This document shows positions 34,964-42,567 of a DNA stretch of 64,000 bases, piece by piece. How positions within the stretch are numbered: the stretch's first letter is position 1; the number at the start of each line of letters is the position of its first letter. The translations under genes were made by a program, and so were the position numbers. The notes beneath the pieces were generated by a model. That model was not told the DNA's origin. It searched no databases and saw only the letters and a program-made list of their open reading frames with translations. Location of the stretch: assembly GCA_021604805.1 (NCBI GenBank), contig BQJR01000001.1:1175102-1239101 (forward strand), in the 5' to 3' direction. The DNA comes from Planctomycetota bacterium (GTDB lineage: Bacteria; Planctomycetota; B15-G4).

Positions 34964-35983
34964 ATGGCCGCTACGAAGACACCTCGCCGCAAGGCGAGCA
35001 CCGCCGGTGCCACGAGCACCAAGAAGACCGCCCGCCGTTCCTCCAGCACCGGCGTTGCGAGCGCCGGCAGCAAGTCCCGGAGCGCCACGGCGACCGGAAC
35101 CAAGAAGGCCGCCAGCAAGGCCGGTACGAAGACCAAGGCCAGCGTTCGACGGGGCGCTGCAGCCGGTGCCAAGAAGGGCGCCACCAAGAGCAAGTCGCGC
35201 AAGCGCGTCTTCGGTGAGATCGGCGGCGAGAACGAGGCCCTCTGGCGCGAGTACGCCAAGACCCACAACCCTGAGCTGCGCAATCAGCTCATGGAGATGT
35301 ACCTGCCGGTGGTGCACTTCATCGCCGAGCGCCTGCTGCTCACGCTGCCGCGCAGCATCGATGTCGACGACCTCAAGAGCGCCGGTGTCTTCGGCTTGAT
35401 GGACGCCATCGACGGCTTCGACATCGACCGTCAGATCAAGTTCAAGACCTACTGTTCCACGCGCATCCGCGGCGCCATCCTCGACGAGTTGCGCAGCCAA
35501 GACTGGGTGCCGCGCCTCGTTCGCTTGCGCGCCCATCAGCTCGCCCGCACGCAGGCCACGCTCGAAGCTGCGCACGGTCGCGCGCCCACCGACTCTGAGA
35601 TGGCCGACGAGCTACAAGTGTCGGTCGCCGACTTCCTCGCCATGCAGCAGGAGTCGCGGGCTCACACGGTGCGTTCGCTCTCCGAGTCGTGGGACGACGG
35701 CTCCGGCGACCAGGCCGTCGAGAAGATCGACTTCCTGAAGGACCCCGGCTCGCCCGATCCCGCAGAGATCCTCAACCAAGAGGACGTCATGCGCGCGATC
35801 ATCCGCTCACTCAACCGTCGCGAGAAGCAGATCATCCTCATGTACTACCGCGACGGCCTGACCATGAAGCAGATCGGCAGCCTGATGACGCTGACCGAGT
35901 CGCGCGTGTGCCAGATCCACAGCAACGTCATGAAGAAGTTGAAGCTGCACCTCGAGGAGTCGCGCGAACGCCTGCACATCTGA
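34964..35983 (+). CDS. FliA/WhiG-family RNA polymerase sigma factor with a histone-H1-like N-terminal tail
   Basis: The ATG at 34964 follows GGGAGAG. The first 81 residues are almost entirely Lys, Arg, Ser, Thr, Ala and Gly (KKTARRSSS, KKAASKAGTKTKAS), like H1-type or AlgP-type tails. From about residue 90 it is a sigma-70 family, group 3 protein. Region 2 has SAGVFGLMDAIDGFD and FKTYCSTRIRGAILDELRSQ, typical of FliA/WhiG; region 3 is APTDSEMADEL. Region 4 is LNRREKQIILMYY followed by LTESRVCQIHSNVMKKLK. FliA-type factors direct motility, sporulation or development genes. No flagellar genes or anti-sigma factor are adjacent. Control is by the c-di-GMP riboswitch and possibly self-transcription. 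The basic tail may bind DNA non-specifically. Confidence 0.9.
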   Translation: MAATKTPRRKASTAGATSTKKTARRSSSTGVASAGSKSRSATATGTKKAASKAGTKTKASVRRGAAAGAKKGATKSKSRKRVFGEIGGENEALWREYAKTHNPELRNQLMEMYLPVVHFIAERLLLTLPRSIDVDDLKSAGVFGLMDAIDGFDIDRQIKFKTYCSTRIRGAILDELRSQDWVPRLVRLRAHQLARTQATLEAAHGRAPTDSEMADELQVSVADFLAMQQESRAHTVRSLSESWDDGSGDQAVEKIDFLKDPGSPDPAEILNQEDVMRAIIRSLNRREKQIILMYYRDGLTMKQIGSLMTLTESRVCQIHSNVMKKLKLHLEESRERLHI

Positions 35984-36008
35984 GGCGCGCGACACAGCAG
36001 CAAGCTCT

Positions 36009-36049
36009 CGCGGCGGGTCGTTCCTTGTGGAGGGGGACGGCCCGCCGCG
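36009..36049 (+). terminator. Strong terminator hairpin after the sigma factor gene
   Basis: A 16-bp stem (36009-36024 with 36034-36049, outer part CGCGGCGGG/CCCGCCGCG and two G-U pairs inside), loop TTGTGGAGG, followed by GTTCGTT. It lies 26 nt after the stop codon, separating the sigma gene from birA. Confidence 0.7.
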
Positions 36050-36095
36050 GTTCGTTGAGCGGCATCAGATCCTCGCCAGTGGCTATGCTCCGCGC

Positions 36096-36842
36096 ATGAC
36101 ACTGCCCTTCGTGATCGAGCGTCTGCCGAGCGTGGACTCCACGCAGTCCGAAGCGCGACGCCGGCTCGAAGCAGGTCGCGCGCCGCAGCAGCTCGTGCTC
36201 GTGGCCGACGAACAGAGCGCGGGTCGCGGGCGTCGCGGACACACGTGGCACGCCCACGCGCGGACCTCGCTGATGTTCACAGCGGTGCTCGCGCCGCCCG
36301 AGCTCGAGCGCCCCGCGCGCTTCCTGTTGCTGGTCGCCGTGGCGGCGGCGCGCGCGCTGGAACAGTGCGGCGCCCCCGACATCTCGATCAAGTGGCCCAA
36401 CGACCTCTTCGTCGGGGATCGCAAACTCGGCGGCTTGATCGCGGAGCAGCTGCGCGGTCCGCAGGGGCCGGCTTTGCTCCTGGGCGTGGGAATCAACCTG
36501 TCCGCGCCTGCGAGTGCGCTGCCCGCAGAGATCGCGCGGCGCGCCACGCACGCGGGGCTGTCGCCGGGCTTCGCCACGCGCGATCGAGTGCTCCGGCAGG
36601 TCCTGACCGAGCTCGGCTCGCTGCTCAAAGCGCTCGGCACCCCCACAGAGCCGGCTTGGCAGCTCGATTTCCGTCGCCGCTCGTGGCTGGATGGACGAGA
36701 CGTCGAGATCCTGAGCGCCGGCGAGCGCTTCGCGGCCCGCGTGGCGTCGGTGAGCGCCGAGGGCGACCTGCTGCTCAGCGACGGACGCCTGCTGCGCGGC
36801 GAGCACGTGGAGAGCGTCCAGCTGATCGCGAGGTCGGAGTGA
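36096..36842 (+). CDS. birA: Biotin--[acetyl-CoA-carboxylase] ligase
   Basis: Attaches biotin to carboxyl-carrier proteins. The 248-aa product lacks the N-terminal HTH of E. coli BirA, so it is a ligase without repressor function. GRGRRGHTW (43-51) binds biotinyl-AMP, and KWPNDL (99-104) and KLGGLI (110-115) complete the active site. A small C-terminal SH3-like domain is present. The ATG at 36096 is chosen because homology starts there. The 36843-36985 gap before rph contains no other gene. Confidence 0.93.
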   Translation: MTLPFVIERLPSVDSTQSEARRRLEAGRAPQQLVLVADEQSAGRGRRGHTWHAHARTSLMFTAVLAPPELERPARFLLLVAVAAARALEQCGAPDISIKWPNDLFVGDRKLGGLIAEQLRGPQGPALLLGVGINLSAPASALPAEIARRATHAGLSPGFATRDRVLRQVLTELGSLLKALGTPTEPAWQLDFRRRSWLDGRDVEILSAGERFAARVASVSAEGDLLLSDGRLLRGEHVESVQLIARSE

Positions 36843-36985
36843 ACCCTGCCACGCTCGAAGCCGCCCCGCCGGATTGCTCAGCGGCGGACGCGTTGATCGC
36901 TTTGCGTGCGCCGACCTACAATCGCCCGACTCGGCCGAGGTCTCGGAAGACGGCGCCGATCCACCCCCACCACCCCGAGCACTCC

Positions 36986-37708
36986 ATGGCTCCCGTGCGA
37001 CTCGACGGCCGAGCGGCCCACGAACCCCGGCCGCTGCACTTCACGCGCAACTGGATCCCCTCGGTGCCGGGCTCGGTGCTCGTGCAGTGCGGCAACACGC
37101 GCGTGCTCTGCACTGCGGTGATCGAAGACGGCGTGCCGCCCTTCCTGAAGGACACCGACGAAGGCTGGCTCACGGCCGAGTACTCGATGCTGCCCGCGTC
37201 GACGAACCGGCGCAAGTCGCGCGATCGCGGCGGCAAGGTCGACGGTCGCTCGGTGGAGATCCAGCGCTTGATCGGTCGCGCGCTGCGCGCCGTGGTGAAC
37301 CGCAAGGCGATCAAGGGCCGCACCATCTGGGTCGACTGCGACGTGCTGAGCGCCGACGGCGGCACGCGCACCACGTCGATCAACGGCGCGTGGATGGCTG
37401 TGCACGACGCGCTCGAAGAACTCGCGTCGCGCAGCAAGTTGCGCGCCGCGCCGCTGCGCGATTCCGTGCAAGCCGTGAGCGTGGGCATCGTGGGCGGCGA
37501 ACCGGCCGTGGACCTCTCGTACTACGAGGACAGCTCCGCCGAGGTCGACCTCAACCTCGTGATGACCGGCAGCGGCCAGATGATCGAGATGGGTGGCGGC
37601 GCCGAACAGGGCACTTTCAGCGTGGAGCAACTCAACACGATGCTCGACCTCGGGCGCGGCGCGCTCAACTCGATCCACACGCGCCAGCAGGAGAGCCTCG
37701 CTTCGTGA
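36986..37708 (+). CDS. rph: Ribonuclease PH
   Basis: Phosphate-dependent 3' exonuclease trimming tRNA and other RNA ends. The 240-aa product has the family markers DGR near the N-terminus, TEYSMLP-like TAEYSMLPASTNRR, GGKVDGRSVEIQRLIGRALRAV, DCDVLSADGGTRTTSINGAW and MTGSGQMIEMGGGAEQ. The start (ATG 36986) gives the standard length. The stop overlaps the GTG of rdgB by GTGA, the common rph-rdgB pairing. Confidence 0.96.
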   Translation: MAPVRLDGRAAHEPRPLHFTRNWIPSVPGSVLVQCGNTRVLCTAVIEDGVPPFLKDTDEGWLTAEYSMLPASTNRRKSRDRGGKVDGRSVEIQRLIGRALRAVVNRKAIKGRTIWVDCDVLSADGGTRTTSINGAWMAVHDALEELASRSKLRAAPLRDSVQAVSVGIVGGEPAVDLSYYEDSSAEVDLNLVMTGSGQMIEMGGGAEQGTFSVEQLNTMLDLGRGALNSIHTRQQESLAS

Positions 37709-38313
37709 GCCGCTTGCTCGTCGCCACGACCAACGCAGGGAAGCTCTCCGAGCTGCGTGGACTCCTCGCGCCCTTGGGATTCGAGTTGCTCGGTCTCGCG
37801 GAGGTCGACGCGATCCCGGAAGCGCCGGAGAACGGCGCGACGTTCGCCGAGAATGCGCGCAGCAAAGCGCTGCACTACGCGCGCGCCAGCGGTCTCGACA
37901 CGCTTGCCGACGACTCGGGCCTCGAAGTCAGCGCGCTCCAGGGCGCGCCCGGCGTGCGCTCGGCGCGCTTCGCGGGCGAGCACGCCCAGGACAGCGACAA
38001 CAACCGGCTGCTGCTCGAACGCCTGCGAGGCGAGACCGACCGACGCGCACGTTTCGTGTGCGCACTGTGCCTCGTGGAGAATGGTCGCCCGAGCCTCGAA
38101 GCCGACGGCGTCTGCCAAGGCACGCTACTCGAACAAGCACGTGGCGACGGCGGCTTCGGCTACGACCCGCTCTTCGTCCCCGACGACGCGCCGCCCCCCG
38201 CACGCAGCTTCGCCGAACTCACGCGCGAAGAGAAACAGTCGCTCTCGCATCGCGGACGTGCCTTGGCCGTGCTGCGCGCCACGCTCAGCGCGCGCGGAGC
38301 CAACGCACCGTGA
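37705..38313 (+). CDS. rdgB: RdgB/HAM1 XTP/dITP pyrophosphatase
   Basis: House-cleaning enzyme hydrolysing dITP, XTP and ITP to keep them out of nucleic acids. The 202-aa product has the N-terminal ATTNAGKLSEL, the substrate-binding ENGATFAENARSKAL, catalytic ADDSGLEV and FGYDPLF, and SHRGRAL near the end. It starts with GTG inside the rph stop, and its own stop overlaps the GTG of lepA in the same way, so rph-rdgB-lepA are coupled. Confidence 0.95.
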   Translation: MSRLLVATTNAGKLSELRGLLAPLGFELLGLAEVDAIPEAPENGATFAENARSKALHYARASGLDTLADDSGLEVSALQGAPGVRSARFAGEHAQDSDNNRLLLERLRGETDRRARFVCALCLVENGRPSLEADGVCQGTLLEQARGDGGFGYDPLFVPDDAPPPARSFAELTREEKQSLSHRGRALAVLRATLSARGANAP

Positions 38314-40112
38314 AGCAAGAACACATCCGCAACTTCTCGATCATCGCGCACATCGATCACGGCAAGAGCACGCTCGCTGATCGCTTCCTGCAGGTCACGA
38401 ACACGGTCGGCGAGCGCGACGCGCGCGCGCAGCTGCTCGACAACATGGATCTCGAGCGCGAGCGCGGCATCACGATCAAGGCCAAGGCCGCATCGATGGA
38501 CTACGTGCGCGACGGCGTGACCTATCGTCTCAACCTCATCGACACCCCCGGGCACGTGGACTTCAACTACGAGGTCGAGCGCGCCATGCAGGCCTGCGAG
38601 GGCGCGCTGTTGCTGGTGGACGCGAGCCAGGGTGTCGAGGCGCAGACCGTGCACAACACGGTGCTCGCCGAGCAGGCCGATCTGCACCTGATCCCCGTGA
38701 TCAACAAGATCGACCTGGCCTCCGCGCGCCCCGACGAAGTCGTGGAAGAGATCGAGAACGCGCTGGCCATCGAGGGTGAGCGCGCCGTGCTCGCCTCCGC
38801 AAAAACCGGCATCGGCGTGGAGGAGATCCTCAATCGCATCGTGGACGAGATCCCCGCGCCGCGCGGCGACAAAGATGCCCCGCTGCGCGCGCTGATCTAC
38901 GACGCCGAGTTCAACGACTACCGCGGCGTGATCATGCACGTGCGGATCGTGGACGGAGAACTCAGCGCCGGCGACCGCGTGCGCTTGATGGCCGACGGCA
39001 CGCGGCACGAAGCGCTCGAGATCGGCGTGTTCCGCCCGCACCTCACGCCGGTGAAGCGCCTCGGCACCGGCGAAGTCGGCTACCTGATCGCGAACATCAA
39101 GACCCTCAACGAGGTGCGCGTCGGCGACACGATCTGCCTGGAGAAGGATCGCGAAGTGAAACCGCTGCCCGGCTACCGCCCGGCGCGCGCGATGGTGTAC
39201 TGCGGCATCTTCCCGGTGCAGAACGGTGACTTCGACGACCTGCGCACCGCGCTCACGCGCCTGCAGCTCAACGACTCGGCCTTCAGCTTCATGCCCGAGA
39301 GCAGCGACGCGCTCGGCTTCGGCTTCCGCTGCGGCTTCCTCGGCTTGTTGCACATGGAGATCGTGCAAGAGCGCCTGGAGCGTGAGTCGGGTGTCGACGT
39401 GGTGCAGACGGCGCCCAACGTGACCTACGAGTTGCTCGACAACGAGGGCGCCACCAAGCTGATCCGCAGCCCCTCCGAGTTGCCCGACCCCACGCACATC
39501 GCCGAGCTGCGCGAACCGATCGTGAAGCTCAACGTGGTCGCCCCCGACGAGTTCGTGGGCGCGATCATGAAGCTCACCATCGAGCGTCGCGGGCGTTTCC
39601 TCAAGCAGGAGTACATCGGCCCGGGCCGTGTGCTCGTGGGCTTCCGCGTGCCGCTCGCCGAGATCATCTTCGACTTCTTCGACAAGCTGAAGTCGGCCAC
39701 GCGCGGCTACGCCACGATGGACTACGAGCTCGAGGGCTACGCCGCCGACGCGCTCGTGAAGATGCGCATCCTGGTCAACGGCGAGGAGGTCGACGCGCTC
39801 TCGTCGATCGCGCACAAGGATCACTGCGAGCCGCGCGGGCGCGCGATCCTCAAGGTGCTGCGCAAGGAGATCCGTCGACACCTGTTCAAGGTGGCTCTGC
39901 AGGCTGCGGTCGGCGGCAAGATCGTGGCCCGCGAAGACATCGCCCCCGTGCGCAAGGACGTCACCAGCAAGTGCTACGGCGGCGACATCTCTCGCAAGCG
40001 CAAGCTGCTCGAGAAACAGAAGGCCGGCAAGAAGCGCATGAAGATGGTCGGCAACGTGGAGATCCCGCAGAAGGCCTTCTTGGCCGTGCTGGGAACCCGC
40101 GAGAAGACCTGA
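38310..40112 (+). CDS. lepA: Elongation factor 4 (LepA), ribosomal back-translocase
   Basis: Translational GTPase that recognises stalled or mis-translocated ribosomes. The 600-aa product has G1 AHIDHGKST (13-21), DTPGHVDF, NKID and the LepA-specific C-terminal region ending SKCYGGDISRKRKLLEKQKAG then MKMVGNVEIPQKAFLAVL. It has the EF-G-like domains II, III and V but lacks domain IV, as expected. It closes a coupled run rph-rdgB-lepA and is followed by a 28-nt convergent junction with a MocR gene. Confidence 0.97.
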   Translation: MKQEHIRNFSIIAHIDHGKSTLADRFLQVTNTVGERDARAQLLDNMDLERERGITIKAKAASMDYVRDGVTYRLNLIDTPGHVDFNYEVERAMQACEGALLLVDASQGVEAQTVHNTVLAEQADLHLIPVINKIDLASARPDEVVEEIENALAIEGERAVLASAKTGIGVEEILNRIVDEIPAPRGDKDAPLRALIYDAEFNDYRGVIMHVRIVDGELSAGDRVRLMADGTRHEALEIGVFRPHLTPVKRLGTGEVGYLIANIKTLNEVRVGDTICLEKDREVKPLPGYRPARAMVYCGIFPVQNGDFDDLRTALTRLQLNDSAFSFMPESSDALGFGFRCGFLGLLHMEIVQERLERESGVDVVQTAPNVTYELLDNEGATKLIRSPSELPDPTHIAELREPIVKLNVVAPDEFVGAIMKLTIERRGRFLKQEYIGPGRVLVGFRVPLAEIIFDFFDKLKSATRGYATMDYELEGYAADALVKMRILVNGEEVDALSSIAHKDHCEPRGRAILKVLRKEIRRHLFKVALQAAVGGKIVAREDIAPVRKDVTSKCYGGDISRKRKLLEKQKAGKKRMKMVGNVEIPQKAFLAVLGTREKT

Positions 40113-40140
40113 GCCCGTGTGCGCGGCGCGCCGCGCGAAC

Positions 40141-41661
40141 TCAGGCGGGCACCGCGCGCTCGCGACTCAACACGCCCGGCTGATCGAAGATCGCGGCCAG
40201 GCGCTCGGCCGCCGACACCAGCTGTTCGTCGGTGAAGGCGCCGTAGCCGAGCACGAGCCCACCGCGCTCCGGCGCGTGCATGTGATAGGAAGAGAGCGCC
40301 TCGACCTCGAGGCCCTGCTCCACGGCGGCGCGCGCCAAGGCGCGGTCGTTGATCCCGCGCGGCAAGCGCGCCACGAGGTGCACGCCCGTGTCGGTGGCCT
40401 CCACCTCGACCAGGCCCGCGAGGTGCTTGTCGAGTTCGCCCACGAGCACATCGCGGCGTTGACGGTAGAGCTTGCGCATGCGCCGCACATGACGCGCGAA
40501 GTGCCCCTCGCGCAAGAAGTCGGCGAGCACGGCTTGTTCGAAGGTCGGGCTCTGGTGATCCATGACCACGCGCGCCGCGAGCACGGCGTCGAGCAGATCG
40601 GGTGGCAACACGAGGAAGCCGAGGCGCAACGACGGCGCGAGCGTCTTGCTGAAGCTGCCCATGTAGAGCACGCGCCCGTTGCGGTCGAGCCCTTGCAGCG
40701 CGGTCACCGGCGAGCCCTCGAAGCGGAACTCGCTGTCGTAGTCGTCTTCGAGGATCCAGGATTGGGAACGTTCGGCGAGACGCAACAACTCGAGGCGTCG
40801 CGCCAAGCTCATCGTGACGCCCGTGGGGAACTGGTGCGTGGGCGTCACGTAGATCAGGCGCGGAGACTCAGCGGCGACCTCGGCGTGACCCACTTGCAGA
40901 CCTTCGGTGTCCACCGGGATCGGCAACACGCGCGCCCCCGACGCCGTGAGCGCAGCGCGCGCGCCGGTGTAACCGGGCTCTTCGATCCAGGCCACGTCCC
41001 CCGGGTCGAGCAACACGCGCGAACACAGGTCGAGCGCCTGTTGTGTGCCCGCCGTCACGAGCACTTGATCGGGTTCGCAGTCGACACCGCGCGCCACGGC
41101 GAGGTGCTCGGCGATGGCGGAGCGCAGGTCCGGCCAACCGCGCGGGTCGTGATAACTCAAGGAGTCGGACGTGCGGCGGCGCAGGCGCTTCGACGCCAAG
41201 GTGGCCCAGGTGCGCGCGGGGAAGTGATCCAACGCGGGGAGCCCAGCCTGGAAGGGGCGCACGGCTCCCCACAGGCGACGCGTCACGAAGGGCACTTGCG
41301 TGAAGCGCTCGCTGCGCTTCGAGAGCTGGCGCCCCGCACCGTTGAAGGTCGCGGGCGACGCGGGGTCGCGGTTCCCGAGCAACTCGACCGGCAAGTTCCG
41401 TGCGACCTGTGTGCCGCTCCCCACTCGCGCGCTCAGGTAGCCCTCGGCGAGCAGCTGCTCGAAGGCCAGCAGCACGGTATTTCGCGACACGCCCAGGTCG
41501 CTCGCCAGCGCCCGGCTCGAAGGCAGGCGAGCTCCGGGGCTGAGCTTGCCCTCGAGGATCGACTGCCGCAAAGACTCGCAGACTTGCCGGTGCAGCGGCT
41601 CAGCGGCCGCGCGGTCTACAGGGATCATCAGAAGGCGTGCATCATTGGCGCGTCGGGACAT
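40141..41661 (-). CDS. MocR-type PLP-dependent transcriptional regulator (1)
   Basis: The 506-aa product has an N-terminal GntR winged helix (LHRQVCESLRQSILEGKL, SRNTVLLAFEQLLAEGYL) fused to an aminotransferase-like domain. PLP would be bound by the Lys of MGSFSKTLAPSLRLG, and LEDDYDSEFRF and PTHQFPTGVTMS are typical of PdxR/GabR-type regulators. Such proteins usually control vitamin B6, amino acid or taurine genes and bind direct repeats. A pair of 10-nt direct repeats lies about 100 nt upstream. No obvious target enzyme adjoins it. Confidence 0.92.
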   Translation of the reverse strand: MSRRANDARLLMIPVDRAAAEPLHRQVCESLRQSILEGKLSPGARLPSSRALASDLGVSRNTVLLAFEQLLAEGYLSARVGSGTQVARNLPVELLGNRDPASPATFNGAGRQLSKRSERFTQVPFVTRRLWGAVRPFQAGLPALDHFPARTWATLASKRLRRRTSDSLSYHDPRGWPDLRSAIAEHLAVARGVDCEPDQVLVTAGTQQALDLCSRVLLDPGDVAWIEEPGYTGARAALTASGARVLPIPVDTEGLQVGHAEVAAESPRLIYVTPTHQFPTGVTMSLARRLELLRLAERSQSWILEDDYDSEFRFEGSPVTALQGLDRNGRVLYMGSFSKTLAPSLRLGFLVLPPDLLDAVLAARVVMDHQSPTFEQAVLADFLREGHFARHVRRMRKLYRQRRDVLVGELDKHLAGLVEVEATDTGVHLVARLPRGINDRALARAAVEQGLEVEALSSYHMHAPERGGLVLGYGAFTDEQLVSAAERLAAIFDQPGVLSRERAVPA

Positions 41662-41759
41662 GACGAAGATCTCGGGAAGGGTGCTGACGCCCTGCCGCTC
41701 CCCGACCTCGGGCTCCGCTCACGGGTTGACGCACCGGCGCGCCATGATTCGCCGGGTGT

Positions 41760-41785
41760 CTCTCCCACCTGGCGACTCTCCCACC
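41760..41785 (-). promoter_or_regulatory. Direct-repeat candidate operator of MocR regulator 1
   Basis: CTCTCCCACC occurs at 41760-41769 and 41776-41785, 16 nt start to start, about 100 nt upstream of the regulator gene. MocR proteins typically bind direct repeats. The rest of the 41662-41939 gap shows nothing I recognise. Confidence 0.4.
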
Positions 41786-41939
41786 CATGCTGAACTCTGG
41801 CGGCCGGGGGACGCCGCGCACCAGCGGACGAGCGGAGCCTTGGGGTCTGACAGCGGAGTGGAGCCACCCAGGACCGCTCAACGTCAAAGGAACCAAATGG
41901 CCTGGAGACAGCTCAACACACGCAGAGCCAATCGGCCGT

Positions 41940-42353
41940 TCAGGGCACCCCCACTCCCCCGTCGCGCAGCAGCCACCAAGCCAGCGCCGTCCCCAGGAGC
42001 TGAATCGCCAGGATCCCGAAGAACGCGCGGCGAAACGAACCCTTCACGGTCTTGTGCCGGAAGAGCGGCATGGCCAGCAGCGCGCCGGGGCTGCCCCCCA
42101 GCAAGCTCAATCCGAGCAGCGCTCGCTCGGAGATCCGTCGACTCTGGAGGCGTGCGAGCAGCTTGTCGAGCCCGAACACCAGCAGGGTGACGACGCTGAG
42201 ATTGGTCACCCAGCAGAACCAGAGCGGGAAGTCGTGCTGCCCGAGGTACCAAGTCCCCAAGGCAGCTGCCGCGAGCCCGCTGCCGAGCGCCCACCCCAAC
42301 CTCGGGCTGTGCGACTCAGTCTTCGTCGTCGTCCTCTTCTTCGTCGTCTTCAT
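41940..42353 (-). CDS. DUF1294-family membrane protein
   Basis: Small integral membrane protein with about four hydrophobic segments and the DUF1294 signature: FGLDKLLARLQSRRISERALL, LLGGSPGALLAMPLFRHKTVKG, then a final helix. Function of the family is unknown. The start is uncertain. The ATG at 42353 gives 137 residues but overlaps the end of the acidic protein gene by 38 nt in another frame; ATGs further out would extend the overlap and produce a Lys/Thr/Ser-rich leader. Confidence 0.75.
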   Translation of the reverse strand: MKTTKKRTTTKTESHSPRLGWALGSGLAAAALGTWYLGQHDFPLWFCWVTNLSVVTLLVFGLDKLLARLQSRRISERALLGLSLLGGSPGALLAMPLFRHKTVKGSFRRAFFGILAIQLLGTALAWWLLRDGGVGVP

Positions 42354-42507
42354 CTTCTTCGTCTTCGGCGACATCGACATCGACTTCGCCGCGAACGTAG
42401 ACGTTGAACTCTTCCTCGTCGGCATCCACGGCCGCGGCCAGGATCTCGAGCGAGTCGGCGATGCGGTTCAACGCCGAGAGCAGTTCCTTGTTCAAGTCAG
42501 CGGCCAT
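42316..42507 (-). CDS. Small acidic-tailed protein
   Basis: The 63-aa product starts at an ATG with GGAG upstream. The first half is a short amphipathic helix (LNKELLSALNRIADSLEILA); the second half is strongly acidic, ending in a run of Asp and Glu. The same DNA in another frame encodes the basic leader of the overlapping DUF1294 gene. I do not recognise the family. The helix suggests oligomerisation, and the tail might bind a basic partner or metal. Confidence 0.6.
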   Translation of the reverse strand: MAADLNKELLSALNRIADSLEILAAAVDADEEEFNVYVRGEVDVDVAEDEEDEDDEEEDDDED

Positions 42508-42567
42508 GAGGCACTCCGGTGCGGGGGCGCCCATGGTAGCGACTGGCCCGGGCGCATCCAGCGCCGC

